Assembly (NCBI GenBank): GCA_002701845.1 | Contig: NZXG01000061.1 | Coordinates: 186,001-250,000, forward strand | Source of the DNA: Pseudomonadales bacterium | Lineage (GTDB): Bacteria; Pseudomonadota; Gammaproteobacteria; Pseudomonadales; Ketobacteraceae | Length of the DNA: 64,000 nt | Direction: 5' to 3' | Shown here: piece after piece, positions 38,432 to 47,615 of the stretch | How the letters are laid out: the number at the start of each line of letters is the position of its first letter | Numbering within the stretch: the stretch's first letter is position 1 | Notes under the pieces: generated by a model | What the model saw: only the letters and a program-made list of their open reading frames with translations | Told to the model about the DNA's origin: nothing | The model's database searches: none | Made by a program: the position numbers and the translations under genes

Positions 38432-39046
38432 TCAGCGGCCAACCAGCATCAGATTCAGACTGCGGGGGCCATGGGCCCCCAGCTGCAGGGTCTGCTCGAT
38501 ATCCGCGGTTCGGGAGGGTCCGGAAATAATGTGCACGGCCGGGGGCAGGGTGTCGTCGTGCTCCACCCGCCATTGGGCCCAAACGTCATTTTTCGTGGCC
38601 AGGATGCGCCCTGCATCCAGCAGCAGCCAGTGATGTTCGGCCAGGAAGTTGGCATAGCCCGGAGCCTCTGGTCGTGACAATACCACCAGGGTGCCGGTAT
38701 CGGCCACGGCACACCAGGACTGGTTGATCCAAACGCTGTGAGGGCGGCGCAGATCGCTCAGTGGCCCCGGTTCCCAGCCCGCTGCCCGGGCATCACTGAG
38801 GAGCGGCCCACTGACTACCGGCGCTGAAGGCAATTCCTGCTCCTGCATCCACTGGCGAATCCGCTGCAGCCCCTGGGTGACCTCATCGCAATGTTCACAG
38901 TGAATATGGTTGTCCCGCGCCAGTTGCCGGAACCGGGTCGGGTCACCGTGGACGGGGGACAGTGGGTTGGCCGGAGCCCGGCTGGCCGCGCTGGGTGCCT
39001 GTCTGAGCCGGCTCAGGATCCGGTCCCGGCTGTGGCTACCGTTCAT
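38432..39046 (-). CDS. lutC: LutC/LldG-type lactate utilisation protein
   Basis: A 204-residue LUD-domain protein. It ends in TLQLGAHGPRSLNLMLVGR and contains the core ADTGTLVVLSRPEAPGYANFLAEHH, IISGPSRTADIE, a standard LutC/YkgG signature. LutABC is an iron-sulfur L-lactate oxidation complex. The start at 39046 is set by the motif-bearing N-terminus MNGSHSRDRILSRL; it overlaps the lutB end by 11 bases, in the usual lutABC order. Confidence 0.88.
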   Translation of the reverse strand: MNGSHSRDRILSRLRQAPSAASRAPANPLSPVHGDPTRFRQLARDNHIHCEHCDEVTQGLQRIRQWMQEQELPSAPVVSGPLLSDARAAGWEPGPLSDLRRPHSVWINQSWCAVADTGTLVVLSRPEAPGYANFLAEHHWLLLDAGRILATKNDVWAQWRVEHDDTLPPAVHIISGPSRTADIEQTLQLGAHGPRSLNLMLVGR

Positions 39047-40427
39047 TCCGGCTCGCCCGATGCCACTGCTCCACAAAGGTACCCCGGCCAGCGGGTCGCA
39101 ATGGCCGCCGGCCCTGGCCCCAGAACGGAGGGGGGACCAGCCACAGCGCACCACGCAACAGCTTCAGGGTCAGGCGGAAGCAGCGGGGATGCCGGCTCAG
39201 CCAGCCATAGATTCCCAGGCCCCGACGCCACCCCTGGGGCTCCAGTTGCTGCTCATGCTGCCGGTCCCGTAACTGGCGCAGCAATCGGGGCAGCGGAATG
39301 CCCATGGGGCAGACTTCTTCACAGCGCCCGCAAAAACTGGAGGCGTTGGGCAGGGGGCGGGTGCTTGCCAGCTCGTGCAACAACGGCTCCAGCACCGAAC
39401 CCATGGGGCCCGGATACACACTGCCGTAGGCATGGCCCCCCACGTTGCTGTAAACCGGACAGTGATTGAGGCAGGCACCACATTTGATACAACGCAGAAT
39501 GTCACGGTAAGGGCCTGCCAGCAGGTCACTGCGACCGTTGTCCAGCAGCACCACGTGATAGGACTGCGGTGAGCCTGCTGCGTCATCCTGCACCGGGCCC
39601 TGGTAGAACGACGTGTAGGCGGTCATGGCCTGTCCAGTGGCGCTGCGCCCCAGCACCTCCAATACCGCGTTGGCATCCTCCAGGGTGGCGACGATCTTTT
39701 CAATGCTGGCCACCACGATCCGGGTCCGGGGCAGGTTGGCGCTAAGATCGCCATTACCTTCATTAGTCACCAGCACCACAGATCCGGTTTCGGCCACCAG
39801 CAGGTTGGCGCCGATAATACCCACATCAGCGCTCAGAAATTGTGCCCGCAATTGTTGCCGGGCTTCGGCCACCAGATTCGCAATGCTGTCCCCCGTCCGG
39901 GGCGGCTGCCGATGATGGCGGGCGAACAGGTCCGCCACCTGGTGCCGGGTTTTGTGGATGGCCGGGGCGATTATGTGGCTGGGGGGTTCCTGGGCCAGTT
40001 GAATAATGTATTCCCCCAAATCGGTTTCCACCAGCTCAAAACCGGCGGCTTCCAGGGCCGGGTTCAGACCGGTTTCCTCGCCCACCATGGATTTGCCCTT
40101 GATAATGCGCCGGCCCCCGGCCTGCCGGCAGATATCGATCACGGTCCGGTTCAGCTCCGCGCCGTCCAGGGCCCAGTGCACCCGTCCGCCATTGGCGGTA
40201 ACCTGGCACTCGAACCGCTCCAGCAGGTATGCAGCCTCACTCAGAGCCCGCTCCTTGGCGGCCCTGGCCTGCTGTTTGAGATGCTCAAAATCATCCACCA
40301 GTTCAAGGGCCTTGGCGCGCCGCGCCACAAACCCGGTCTGGGCCCGATCCAGGGCCTGTTGCAGAGTGGTATCCTGGAGTGCCTTGTTGGCCTGGCGTTT
40401 GAAGGCATTGGCCTGATACCGCATCAT
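39036..40427 (-). CDS. lutB: LutB/LldF iron-sulfur lactate oxidation protein
   Basis: A 463-residue protein with the LUD domain (residues about 60-290, including GIIGANLLVAETGSVVLVTNEGN) and a C-terminal pair of 4Fe-4S motifs: CIKCGACLNHCPVY near 312 and CGRCEEVCPMGIPLP near 362. It is the ferredoxin-like core of the LutABC complex, which oxidises L-lactate to pyruvate. It overlaps lutA by 4 bases at its start and lutC by 11 at its end, so the three are translated together. Confidence 0.92.
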   Translation of the reverse strand: MMRYQANAFKRQANKALQDTTLQQALDRAQTGFVARRAKALELVDDFEHLKQQARAAKERALSEAAYLLERFECQVTANGGRVHWALDGAELNRTVIDICRQAGGRRIIKGKSMVGEETGLNPALEAAGFELVETDLGEYIIQLAQEPPSHIIAPAIHKTRHQVADLFARHHRQPPRTGDSIANLVAEARQQLRAQFLSADVGIIGANLLVAETGSVVLVTNEGNGDLSANLPRTRIVVASIEKIVATLEDANAVLEVLGRSATGQAMTAYTSFYQGPVQDDAAGSPQSYHVVLLDNGRSDLLAGPYRDILRCIKCGACLNHCPVYSNVGGHAYGSVYPGPMGSVLEPLLHELASTRPLPNASSFCGRCEEVCPMGIPLPRLLRQLRDRQHEQQLEPQGWRRGLGIYGWLSRHPRCFRLTLKLLRGALWLVPPPFWGQGRRPLRPAGRGTFVEQWHRASRNER

Positions 40428-41083
40428 GGCGTTCGCCTCCCGCCGCTCACAGGTGCCAGCAGCTCAGCCACATGGTAGACAGGTAATTGACGGGGTCCGC
40501 CGGCCACGGATTCCAAATGCAACAGGCAGCCCAGATCGGCGCTCACCACCGCCTCGGCGGCCAGGGCGGCGCAGGCGTCCAGCTTCTGGTGCCCCAGGCG
40601 CTGGGACAAGCGGTCAAACTTGGCGGCAAAGCTGCCACCGAAACCGCAACAGATCTCGGCGTTCGCCGGCTCCTCCACCTGGTAACCGGCCGCCAGTAGC
40701 AGCTGACGGGTGTCGGAGTGGGAGCGGGTTTCCCGGCGGCTGGCGCAGCTGGTGTGATGAGCCAGGCGGCGTGGATCGCTGGTGCGCCGTTGCGGCTGCC
40801 ATTGTTGCTGGCGCAGAAACTGGCTGAGCTCCCGGGTGCGTCCGGCCAGATCCAGGGCGGCCTCGTGCCAGTGGGGATCGTCCGCCAACAGCAGCGGGTA
40901 GTGATTGATAAACATGCCGGCACAGGAGGCTGAGGGCACCACAACAAAGTCAAAATCCGCCAACAGTTGCAACTGGCTCCTGGCCACGGCCCGGGCCTGT
41001 TGCCGATGGCCGCCGTTGTAGCCGGGCTGACCGCAACAGGTCTGATCCCTGGGCACGCTGAGGCGGTGGCCCACTGCAGTCAC
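40424..41083 (-). CDS. lutA: LutA/LldE-type CCG-domain protein, start uncertain
   Basis: As given (GTG start at 41083) the protein has 219 residues with TCCGQPGYNGGH near residue 15, SASCAGMF, HHTSCASRR and EICCGFGGSFAAKF, the two CCG (heterodisulfide-reductase-like) domains of LutA. But the reading frame stays open upstream to 41204 and encodes ALYVSCLLNSLRPQLGHACAQL, which is the normal LutA N-terminus. No ATG, GTG or TTG lies in that extension; a TGGAGG sits 5 bases before an ATC codon at 41173-41171, the position where a start would be expected. Real start probably upstream (249 residues), by a rare codon or after a start-codon mutation. Confidence 0.8.
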   Translation of the reverse strand: MTAVGHRLSVPRDQTCCGQPGYNGGHRQQARAVARSQLQLLADFDFVVVPSASCAGMFINHYPLLLADDPHWHEAALDLAGRTRELSQFLRQQQWQPQRRTSDPRRLAHHTSCASRRETRSHSDTRQLLLAAGYQVEEPANAEICCGFGGSFAAKFDRLSQRLGHQKLDACAALAAEAVVSADLGCLLHLESVAGGPRQLPVYHVAELLAPVSGGRRTP

Positions 41084-41173
41084 CAGTTGCGCGCAGGCAT
41101 GGCCCAGTTGTGGCCGCAGGCTGTTCAGTAGGCAGCTGACGTAAAGGGCGGTATGGGGCGGGGTCGCGCTGAT

Positions 41174-41517
41174 ATTGGCCTCCAGTGAAATGCGTTTTTT
41201 CTTTTAAACCGTTGCCGGGTCCGGGAGATGCGGTCAGCAACGCTGTGTCGGGCAGCCATGGCATCCCTGCCGTTTTCCCCAGACCCGAGGATAACAAAAA
41301 ATTGCTTCCGGGGGCTTGATATCAGGCTCGGAGACCCCAGATAGCTCCATGATTCTCAGTTTTAACTCGGCCCGGGTGGGCCCCGGGCCGGTTCGACCCG
41401 TTCGGTTAGAACCGTAGTAGTCAGTGCCGCTATGGTTTTGGTGTGGACTTTGACTACTGTGATTTTGAAGTTAATTTGAAGTTAATGTGAAGTTAATGAA
41501 AGGAGCGTGCCAGCACC
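41174..41517. other. lutA-htpG divergent intergenic region
   Basis: About 340 bp between divergent genes. The lutA side holds the ribosome-binding-like TGGAGG (41178-41183) and an open frame with no start. The htpG side has a promoter candidate, TTGACT (41450-41455) followed after 16 bases by TAATTT (41472-41477), which overlaps the 11-bp repeats described separately. No gene was identified in the remainder. Confidence 0.5.
41466..41497 (+). repeat. three tandem 11-bp repeats upstream of htpG
   Basis: TGAAGTTAAT occurs at 41466-41475, 41477-41486 and 41488-41497, each followed by a variable base, so the period is 11 bp, about one helical turn. The last copy ends two bases before AAAGGAG, the ribosome-binding site of htpG. 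Confidence 0.85.
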
Positions 41518-43437
41518 ATGACAGCCGACGCCACCAAAGAAACCCTGGGTTTTCAGACCGAAGTCAAACAACTGTTGCATCTGATGATCCACTCCTTGTA
41601 CAGCAACAAGGAAATTTTTCTGCGGGAACTGATTTCCAACGCCTCGGACGCGGCGGATAAGTTGCGGTTCCTCAGCCTCTCCAATCCCGACATTATGGAA
41701 GGAGAGGGCGACCTGAAAATCCGGATAGACTTTGATGCTGACGAAAAGACCGTCACCATCAGCGATAACGGTATTGGTATGAACCGGGAGGATGTGATCC
41801 ACCACCTGGGAACCATTGCCAAATCCGGCACCAGTGAATTCCTGCAAAAACTCACAGGGGACGAGAAAAAAGACTCCCAATTGATCGGCCAGTTTGGCGT
41901 GGGCTTTTATTCCGCCTTTGTGGTGGCTGACCGGGTGGATGTTCTTACCCGCAAAGCCGGCGAGCCGGCCGACAACGGCGTGCGCTGGTCTTCCGCCGGT
42001 GAGGGTGAGTTCACGGTGGAGCCCGCGACCCGAGCCCAGCGGGGCACCACGGTGACCCTGCATCTGCGGGAGGGCGAAGAGGAGTTCGCCGACGGTTGGC
42101 GCCTGCGCAGTATTATCACCAAATATTCCGATCATATTTCCCTGCCCATTGAGATGCTGAAGAATGAACCTGCGGCAGGGGATGACAACGAAGCGGAAAC
42201 CAAAGCGGAAGATAAGGCGCCGGAGTACGAAGTGGTGAACAAGGCCACTGCACTCTGGACCCGATCCCGCAACGAGATCAGTGATGAGGAATACAAGGAA
42301 TTCTACAAACACATTGCTCATGACTTTGAAGAACCCCTGAGCTGGACCCACAACCGGGTGGAAGGCAAACAGGAATACACTTCCCTGCTGTACATTCCCA
42401 AGCGGGCCCCTTTCGACCTGTATCAACGGGAGGCGTCCCGGGGCCTGAAGTTGTATGTGCAGCGGGTGTTCATCATGGACGACGCCGATCAGTTCATGCC
42501 CATGTATTTGCGCTTTATGAAAGGGGTACTGGATTCCAATGATCTGCCGTTGAATATTTCCCGCGAGATCCTGCAATCCAACCGCACCGTGGAAACCATC
42601 AAGAGCGCCCTTACCAAACGTTCCCTGGATATGATCCGCAAACTGGAGCCGGAAGACTATAAAGCCTTCTGGAAGCAGTTTGGTCAGGTGTTAAAGGAAG
42701 GTCCGGCGGAGGATTATGCCAACCGGGAGAAGATTGCCGGCCTGCTGCGGTTTGCCAGCACTCATACCGGCACTTCGGAACAGGTGGTGTCACTGGACGA
42801 TTACATCGAACGGATGAAGGAAGGTCAGGAGAAAATCTATTACATCACTGCGGAAAATTATACTGCCGCCGCCAACAGCCCTCATTTGGAAATCTTCCGC
42901 AAGAAAGGCGTGGAAGTGTTGCTGATGTACGATCGCATCGACGAATGGATGATGGGTTACCTGTTTGACTACAAAGACAAGCACTTCGCCAATATCGCCA
43001 AAGGCGATCTGGACCTGGGGGAGATCGAAACCGAAGAGGATAAAAAGCAGCAGGAAGAAGTGGAAAAGTCCTCCGAGGATCTGGTGAAGCGCCTGCAGGA
43101 GGCCCTGGCCGCCAAGGTGTCTGAGGTGAAGGTGTCCCACCGCTTGACCGACTCCCCGGCCTGTCTGGTGGCCGGTGCTTACGACATGGGGGCGCAAATG
43201 CGTCAGATTATGGAAGCGGCCGGCCAAAGTCTGCCGGAGAGCAAGCCCACCATGGAAATCAACCCCGGTCATCCGCTGATGGAAAGGCTCAATGCCGAGG
43301 TGCAGGAAGACCAGTTCGCCGAGCTGGCCAACGTGGTGTTTGACCAGGCGGCGTTATCCGAAGGCCGCCCGCTGGAGGATCCCGCTCAGTATGTTAAGAG
43401 GATTAACAAACTGTTGATGGACGCCCTGGGCAGCTGA
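41518..43437 (+). CDS. htpG: molecular chaperone HtpG (Hsp90)
   Basis: A 639-residue ATP-dependent chaperone. The GHKL ATP site shows [11 protein letters not shown] near residue 40, [13 protein letters not shown] near 82 and [13 protein letters not shown] near 125. Middle and C-terminal dimerisation domains follow, with [15 protein letters not shown] and the closing [10 protein letters not shown]. The length is standard. An AAAGGAG lies 13 bases before the ATG. It is monocistronic, with its own terminator. Confidence 0.96.
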   Translation: MTADATKETLGFQTEVKQLLHLMIHSLYSNKEIFLRELISNASDAADKLRFLSLSNPDIMEGEGDLKIRIDFDADEKTVTISDNGIGMNREDVIHHLGTIAKSGTSEFLQKLTGDEKKDSQLIGQFGVGFYSAFVVADRVDVLTRKAGEPADNGVRWSSAGEGEFTVEPATRAQRGTTVTLHLREGEEEFADGWRLRSIITKYSDHISLPIEMLKNEPAAGDDNEAETKAEDKAPEYEVVNKATALWTRSRNEISDEEYKEFYKHIAHDFEEPLSWTHNRVEGKQEYTSLLYIPKRAPFDLYQREASRGLKLYVQRVFIMDDADQFMPMYLRFMKGVLDSNDLPLNISREILQSNRTVETIKSALTKRSLDMIRKLEPEDYKAFWKQFGQVLKEGPAEDYANREKIAGLLRFASTHTGTSEQVVSLDDYIERMKEGQEKIYYITAENYTAAANSPHLEIFRKKGVEVLLMYDRIDEWMMGYLFDYKDKHFANIAKGDLDLGEIETEEDKKQQEEVEKSSEDLVKRLQEALAAKVSEVKVSHRLTDSPACLVAGAYDMGAQMRQIMEAAGQSLPESKPTMEINPGHPLMERLNAEVQEDQFAELANVVFDQAALSEGRPLEDPAQYVKRINKLLMDALGS

Positions 43438-43463
43438 GCGGTATATTCCACGGTTCCGCACCC

Positions 43464-43495
43464 AAAGACGCCGGCATTGTCCGGCGTCTTTTCTT
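43464..43495 (+). terminator. rho-independent terminator of htpG
   Basis: AAAGACGCCGG and CCGGCGTCTTT form an 11-bp stem with a 6-base loop, followed by TCTT. It lies 26 bp after the htpG stop. Confidence 0.85.
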
Positions 43496-43567
43496 GTAGA
43501 CCACCATTCCATCCCCGGGTAACCCTGTTATCATAGGTCTGGTATTTCGCACGCAATGGGAGGCAAC

Positions 43568-43891
43568 GTGGTCGAATATTCAATCACTTACCCGTTCACC
43601 CGGGAAGATGCCGAAGAAATACGTGAACCCCTGCTGTCTTTGGTTATGGATCTGATTAAATCGGTCCAGGAGACAGAAGACGGGTACATACTGGTTTTTG
43701 GCCGGGTTCCCCAGGCGGTGGATCCGGTGGCCAAGCTGATGCAGGTGGAGCGCTTGATGAACTCGTTCATGCGCATGTCACTGATCATGGAATCCAATGA
43801 GGGGCCGGTAAAGCTTGAGCTGACCGGGCCGGCGGGAATGAAAGAATTCCTGTATTCCGAATACGGTCTGAAACGTTGGATGCTGTCTTAG
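43568..43891 (+). CDS. small protein of unknown function upstream of gpsA
   Basis: A 107-residue protein I do not recognise. It is predicted soluble, mixed alpha/beta, with an ITYPFTREDAEEIREPLLSL opening, two helical segments and a C-terminal YSEYGLKRWML. GGGAGG lies 5 bases before GTG 43568, better than the ATG 12 bases upstream, which overlaps that site. It is 21 bp before gpsA and probably cotranscribed with it. The translated sequence has no frameshift and normal codon usage, so it is likely a real gene. Confidence 0.6.
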   Translation: MVEYSITYPFTREDAEEIREPLLSLVMDLIKSVQETEDGYILVFGRVPQAVDPVAKLMQVERLMNSFMRMSLIMESNEGPVKLELTGPAGMKEFLYSEYGLKRWMLS

Positions 43892-43912
43892 GCACAAACT
43901 CTGGATACGCTG

Positions 43913-44965
43913 ATGAATGCGGAAGTGAAGCGGACTGCCGTCCTCGGAGGTGGCAGCTTTGGTACGGCTATTGCGAATATTCTGGCGGACAATGGCCATG
44001 ACGTAAAACTGTGGATGCGCAATGAAAAGACGGTACATGACATTGCCACCCGCCACGAAAACACCCAATACCTCCCTGGTAAACAGCTTAACCCCTCCAT
44101 CGTGCCCACCACCTGTCTGGAAACCGCGGTCAATCATGCCGACGTATTGTTCGTCGCCATCCCCAGCAAAGCGTTTCGCACGGTGGTGGAGCAAGCGGCC
44201 CAATGGCTGACACCGGATACCATTCTGGTGAGCACCACCAAGGGCATCGAAGCCGATGGTTTCAAGCTGATGAGTCAGATTCTGGAGGAGAACACCCCCT
44301 GTTCCCGCATCGGGGTATTGAGCGGTCCCAATCTGGCCAAAGAAGTGGCGGATCGCCAGCTCACCGGGTCGGTGATTGCCAGTGAGTACGAATCCGTGCG
44401 TCAGGGCATCCAGGATATTCTCTCCTGCAGTTATTTTCGGGTCTACGCCAACAGTGACCGGTTTGGCGTGGAGCTGGGGGGTGCACTGAAAAATATTTAC
44501 GCCATAGCCTCCGGTATGGCCGGCGCCATGGGCATGGGGGAGAACACCAAAAGTATGCTGATTACCCGCAGCCTGGCGGAAATGAGCCGGTTTGCCTCCC
44601 GTCTGGGGGGCAATCCCATGACCTTTCTGGGTCTGGCCGGCGTGGGGGACCTGTTCGTGACCTGTACTTCACCCCTGAGCCGCAATTATCAAGTGGGTCA
44701 GGCTCTGGCCCAGGGCAAGGATCTGGATGACATTCTCAGCCACCTGGGGGGCACCGCCGAGGGGGTCAATACCATTCGGCTGGTGAAACAGAAGTCCCAG
44801 GATCTGGAGGTGTACATGCCGCTGGTGCATGGCCTGTACGCCATCCTGTTTGACAGCAAAGGCCTGCGGGAGGTGATCAGTCAGCTGATGCTGGGTGAGC
44901 AGAACACCGATGTGGAGTTTATTTTACCGGGGCCGGACAAACTGGCCAACCTGAAACGGGATTGA
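43913..44965 (+). CDS. gpsA: glycerol-3-phosphate dehydrogenase [NAD(P)+]
   Basis: A 350-residue enzyme that reduces dihydroxyacetone phosphate to sn-glycerol 3-phosphate for phospholipid synthesis. [13 protein letters not shown] is the NAD(P) site, PSKAFRTVV and [11 protein letters not shown] follow, and the catalytic Lys is in [16 protein letters not shown] near residue 190, then [14 protein letters not shown]. It is slightly longer than the common 330-340. It is followed 3 bp later by the DUF4389 gene. Confidence 0.96.
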   Translation: MNAEVKRTAVLGGGSFGTAIANILADNGHDVKLWMRNEKTVHDIATRHENTQYLPGKQLNPSIVPTTCLETAVNHADVLFVAIPSKAFRTVVEQAAQWLTPDTILVSTTKGIEADGFKLMSQILEENTPCSRIGVLSGPNLAKEVADRQLTGSVIASEYESVRQGIQDILSCSYFRVYANSDRFGVELGGALKNIYAIASGMAGAMGMGENTKSMLITRSLAEMSRFASRLGGNPMTFLGLAGVGDLFVTCTSPLSRNYQVGQALAQGKDLDDILSHLGGTAEGVNTIRLVKQKSQDLEVYMPLVHGLYAILFDSKGLREVISQLMLGEQNTDVEFILPGPDKLANLKRD

Positions 44966-44968
44966 GCC

Positions 44969-45256
44969 ATGAATGAATCGGAGCCGGAAAAAGATTCACT
45001 GTTGCTTACCGTGCTGTACATGGTGCTGTTTTATTTTATTTTCGCCGTTGCCGGCTATGTGCTGATTGCCCTGGGCGTAATTCAGGTGGTGGTGCGACTG
45101 TTGTCCGGCTCACCCAATGCAGAATTGCAGCGTTTCGGCGCCAGCTTTGGTCGTTATCTGGGGCAGATCGTTCACTACATTGCCATGCACACCGACACTA
45201 AACCCTATCCCTTTTCGACCTGGCCGCAACCCGACGACCAGCGGGATACCCCATGA
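44969..45256 (+). CDS. DUF4389 membrane protein
   Basis: A 95-residue protein with one long hydrophobic stretch (about 15-45, VLYMVLFYFIFAVAGYVLIALGVI) and the family pattern RFGASFGRYLGQIVHYIAMHTDTKPYPFS. Proteins of this family are small inner-membrane proteins, often next to gpsA and sixA in pseudomonads; the function is unknown. The end overlaps the sixA start by 4 bases. Confidence 0.78.
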   Translation: MNESEPEKDSLLLTVLYMVLFYFIFAVAGYVLIALGVIQVVVRLLSGSPNAELQRFGASFGRYLGQIVHYIAMHTDTKPYPFSTWPQPDDQRDTP

Positions 45257-45720
45257 TTCATTTGTACCTCATGCGCCACGGCCATGCCGTGGGCCACGCC
45301 CCCACCGATGATCAGCGGCCTTTGTCAGAGACGGGTCGGGCCGAAGTGGCCGCCATGGTGGCAAAGTTGCTGCCGGTGCCTCCTATGGAGATTCAGGCGA
45401 GCCCTTACCTGCGTGCCCGGCAGACGGCAGAACTTGTACATCAAGGGCTGCGGGCCGGGGGCGTGGAGGTGCCGGTGGTCATCCGCGATGGTATGACCCC
45501 GGAGGCCGATCCCGGACAATGGCTGGCGCAGTTCCCCGGCAATGGCGGTGGCCCGTTGTTGCTGGTAACTCACAACCCCTTTGTATCCAGCCTGCTGAGT
45601 CTGCTTACCCAGGGTCATTACCAGGCTGACATTGGTATGCATACCGGTTCCATTGCCAGCCTGACTGCCACGGTGATGGGGCCGGGAACCGCGCAATTAC
45701 AGTGGTACGAGGCCCCTTGA
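45253..45720 (+). CDS. sixA: phosphohistidine phosphatase SixA
   Basis: A 155-residue histidine-phosphatase-family protein. The catalytic RHG is in YLMRHGHAVGH at residues 4-14, and the second catalytic His in LLLVTHNPFVSSLL near 113. SixA removes phosphate from His residues of HPt or nitrogen-PTS proteins. It overlaps the DUF4389 gene (ATGA) and closes a gpsA-DUF4389-sixA operon. Confidence 0.88.
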   Translation: MIHLYLMRHGHAVGHAPTDDQRPLSETGRAEVAAMVAKLLPVPPMEIQASPYLRARQTAELVHQGLRAGGVEVPVVIRDGMTPEADPGQWLAQFPGNGGGPLLLVTHNPFVSSLLSLLTQGHYQADIGMHTGSIASLTATVMGPGTAQLQWYEAP

Positions 45721-45738
45721 TCCGGCCACTGATCCTGG

Positions 45739-45767
45739 TTGATTTTTGTCAGAGAATCAGGGATATT
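45739..45767 (+). promoter_or_regulatory. candidate promoter for the acyl-CoA ligase gene
   Basis: TTGATT (45739-45744), 17-base spacer, GATATT (45762-45767). Both hexamers match the consensus at four positions. It would give a leader of about 90 bases before the ATG at 45864. Confidence 0.35.
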
Positions 45768-45863
45768 GAATTTTATTCATCGCTCCAGCTGGCTGCGCAG
45801 CCACAGAATACCGCCGCGGAACAGTTAGAAAACCTGAACAAAATAATAGAGAAAGGTGAGCCC

Positions 45864-47573
45864 ATGAGCGCCAGTGCAAGTCTTAATGCCATCTCCTCCA
45901 CCGGTATCAATACCGGTATTCCCCTGCCTCTGGAGCGGTTTTATCATTGGGAGAAACACAGTCCGGCCCGGATCTGTTTCACCCAGCCTTTGGGTGGTGG
46001 CGCGGTGCAGGACATCACCTGGCAGGAGGCCGGTCAGCAAATCAGAGCCATGGCTGCCTATCTGCGGCAGATTGGAGTGAAGCCCGGGGATAACGTGGCC
46101 CTGATTTCAAAGAACTGTGCCCACTGGATTATGGCGGACCTGGCCATCTGGATGGCCGGTGGCGTTTCCGTGCCGCTCTATCCCACGCTCACCGCTGATA
46201 GTGTGCGGCAGATACTGGAGCACAGCGAGTCCAACTATCTGTTTGTGGGTAAGCTGGATGACTGGCCCGCCATGGCGCCGGGAGTCGCGGGCCACATCCA
46301 GTGTATCAGCTTCCCCCTGAGCCCGGACAATGATTTCCCCACCTGGCATGACATCATCGAAACCACCACGCCGCTTGCCGACAGCCCCACCCGCAGCCAC
46401 GGGGAACTGGCCACCATTATCTATACCTCCGGTACCACCGGTACCCCCAAAGGGGTAATGCATACCTTTAACGGCATTGCCTGCGGTGCCAGTCAGGCCG
46501 CCAATATATACGATGCCAGCAGTGAAGACCGGATGCTTTCCTATCTGCCGCTGTCCCATGTGGCGGAACGGATGGTGGTGGAGATGCTGCAGTTGTATCA
46601 GGGCATGCATGTGTTTTTTGCTGAGTCGCTGGACACCTTTACCCAGGATCTGCAACGGGCGAGACCCACAGTGTTTTTTGCCGTACCCCGGATCTGGGCG
46701 AAATTTCAGGCCGGAGTGTTTGCCCGCATGGATGAACGCAAACTGAATCTGTTGTTCAGGGTGCCCGTGGTCGCGGGCATCATCAAGAAGAAACTACGGG
46801 AGGCCCTGGGGCTGCACGAAACCCGGCTCGCTTTCAGTGGCGCCGCGCCGATTTCAGGGTCTCTACTGGACTGGTATCGGCGCCTCGGGATCGAGATTCT
46901 GGAAGTCTATGGCATGACCGAGAATATGGGTTACTCCCACAGCACACGCCAGGGTGAGGGCCGGGTAGGCTACGTGGGCCAGGCCAATCCTCAGGTGGAG
47001 GTCAAGCTGGGGCAGGGCAATGAAGTGCTGGTGCGATCGCCCACCACCATGGTGGGTTACTACAAGGAGCCGGAAAAAACCCGGGAAACCCTGACGGAGG
47101 ATGGCTTTCTGCGTACCGGCGACGTGGGCGTCATCGATGCTGATGGCAGTTTGAAAATCACCGGCCGCATCAAGGAAATCTTCAAGACCAGCAAGGGCAA
47201 GTATGTGGCGCCGTTCCCCATTGAATCCCGCCTTCTGGCCAGCGGGCATGTGGAACAGTGCTGCGTGGTGGGTCATTCCATGCCCCAGCCAATGGCACTG
47301 GTGGCCCTGGCAGAAGCGGATTTACAGGCGCTACGTGACGGCGAAGGACGGGAGCAGATTCAGCGGGATCTGGAGGCCTTGTTTAACGAGGTTAATGGTG
47401 CCCTTGACCCCCATGAAAAGCTAAAGACCATCGTGGTGACCAACGGTGAATGGTCCATCGAAAATGGGATTATGACCCCCACTTTAAAGATCAAACGCAA
47501 TGTGCTGGAAGACCGCTATCAGGAGCGGATTGAGGATTGGTACGAAACCAAGGAAAAAGTGCAGTGGGAATAG
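45864..47573 (+). CDS. long-chain acyl-CoA synthetase (AMP-forming)
   Basis: A 569-residue adenylate-forming enzyme that activates fatty acids with ATP and CoA. The P-loop is TIIYTSGTTGTPKGVMHTF near residue 177, the adenine region GIEILEVYGMTENMGYSHS near 344, and the C-terminal RTGDVGVID, GRIKEIFKTSKGKYVAPFPIE near 432. That last motif is typical of the long-chain (ACSL/ACSBG) branch. GAAAGGTGAG lies before ATG 45864; an upstream in-frame extension of 54 codons covers the promoter and is not used. An alpha/beta hydrolase gene follows after 42 bp. Confidence 0.9.
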   Translation: MSASASLNAISSTGINTGIPLPLERFYHWEKHSPARICFTQPLGGGAVQDITWQEAGQQIRAMAAYLRQIGVKPGDNVALISKNCAHWIMADLAIWMAGGVSVPLYPTLTADSVRQILEHSESNYLFVGKLDDWPAMAPGVAGHIQCISFPLSPDNDFPTWHDIIETTTPLADSPTRSHGELATIIYTSGTTGTPKGVMHTFNGIACGASQAANIYDASSEDRMLSYLPLSHVAERMVVEMLQLYQGMHVFFAESLDTFTQDLQRARPTVFFAVPRIWAKFQAGVFARMDERKLNLLFRVPVVAGIIKKKLREALGLHETRLAFSGAAPISGSLLDWYRRLGIEILEVYGMTENMGYSHSTRQGEGRVGYVGQANPQVEVKLGQGNEVLVRSPTTMVGYYKEPEKTRETLTEDGFLRTGDVGVIDADGSLKITGRIKEIFKTSKGKYVAPFPIESRLLASGHVEQCCVVGHSMPQPMALVALAEADLQALRDGEGREQIQRDLEALFNEVNGALDPHEKLKTIVVTNGEWSIENGIMTPTLKIKRNVLEDRYQERIEDWYETKEKVQWE

Positions 47574-47615
47574 CCACGGCGCCAACCAACGGACTCCGGA
47601 ATCTGTACAGTGACC

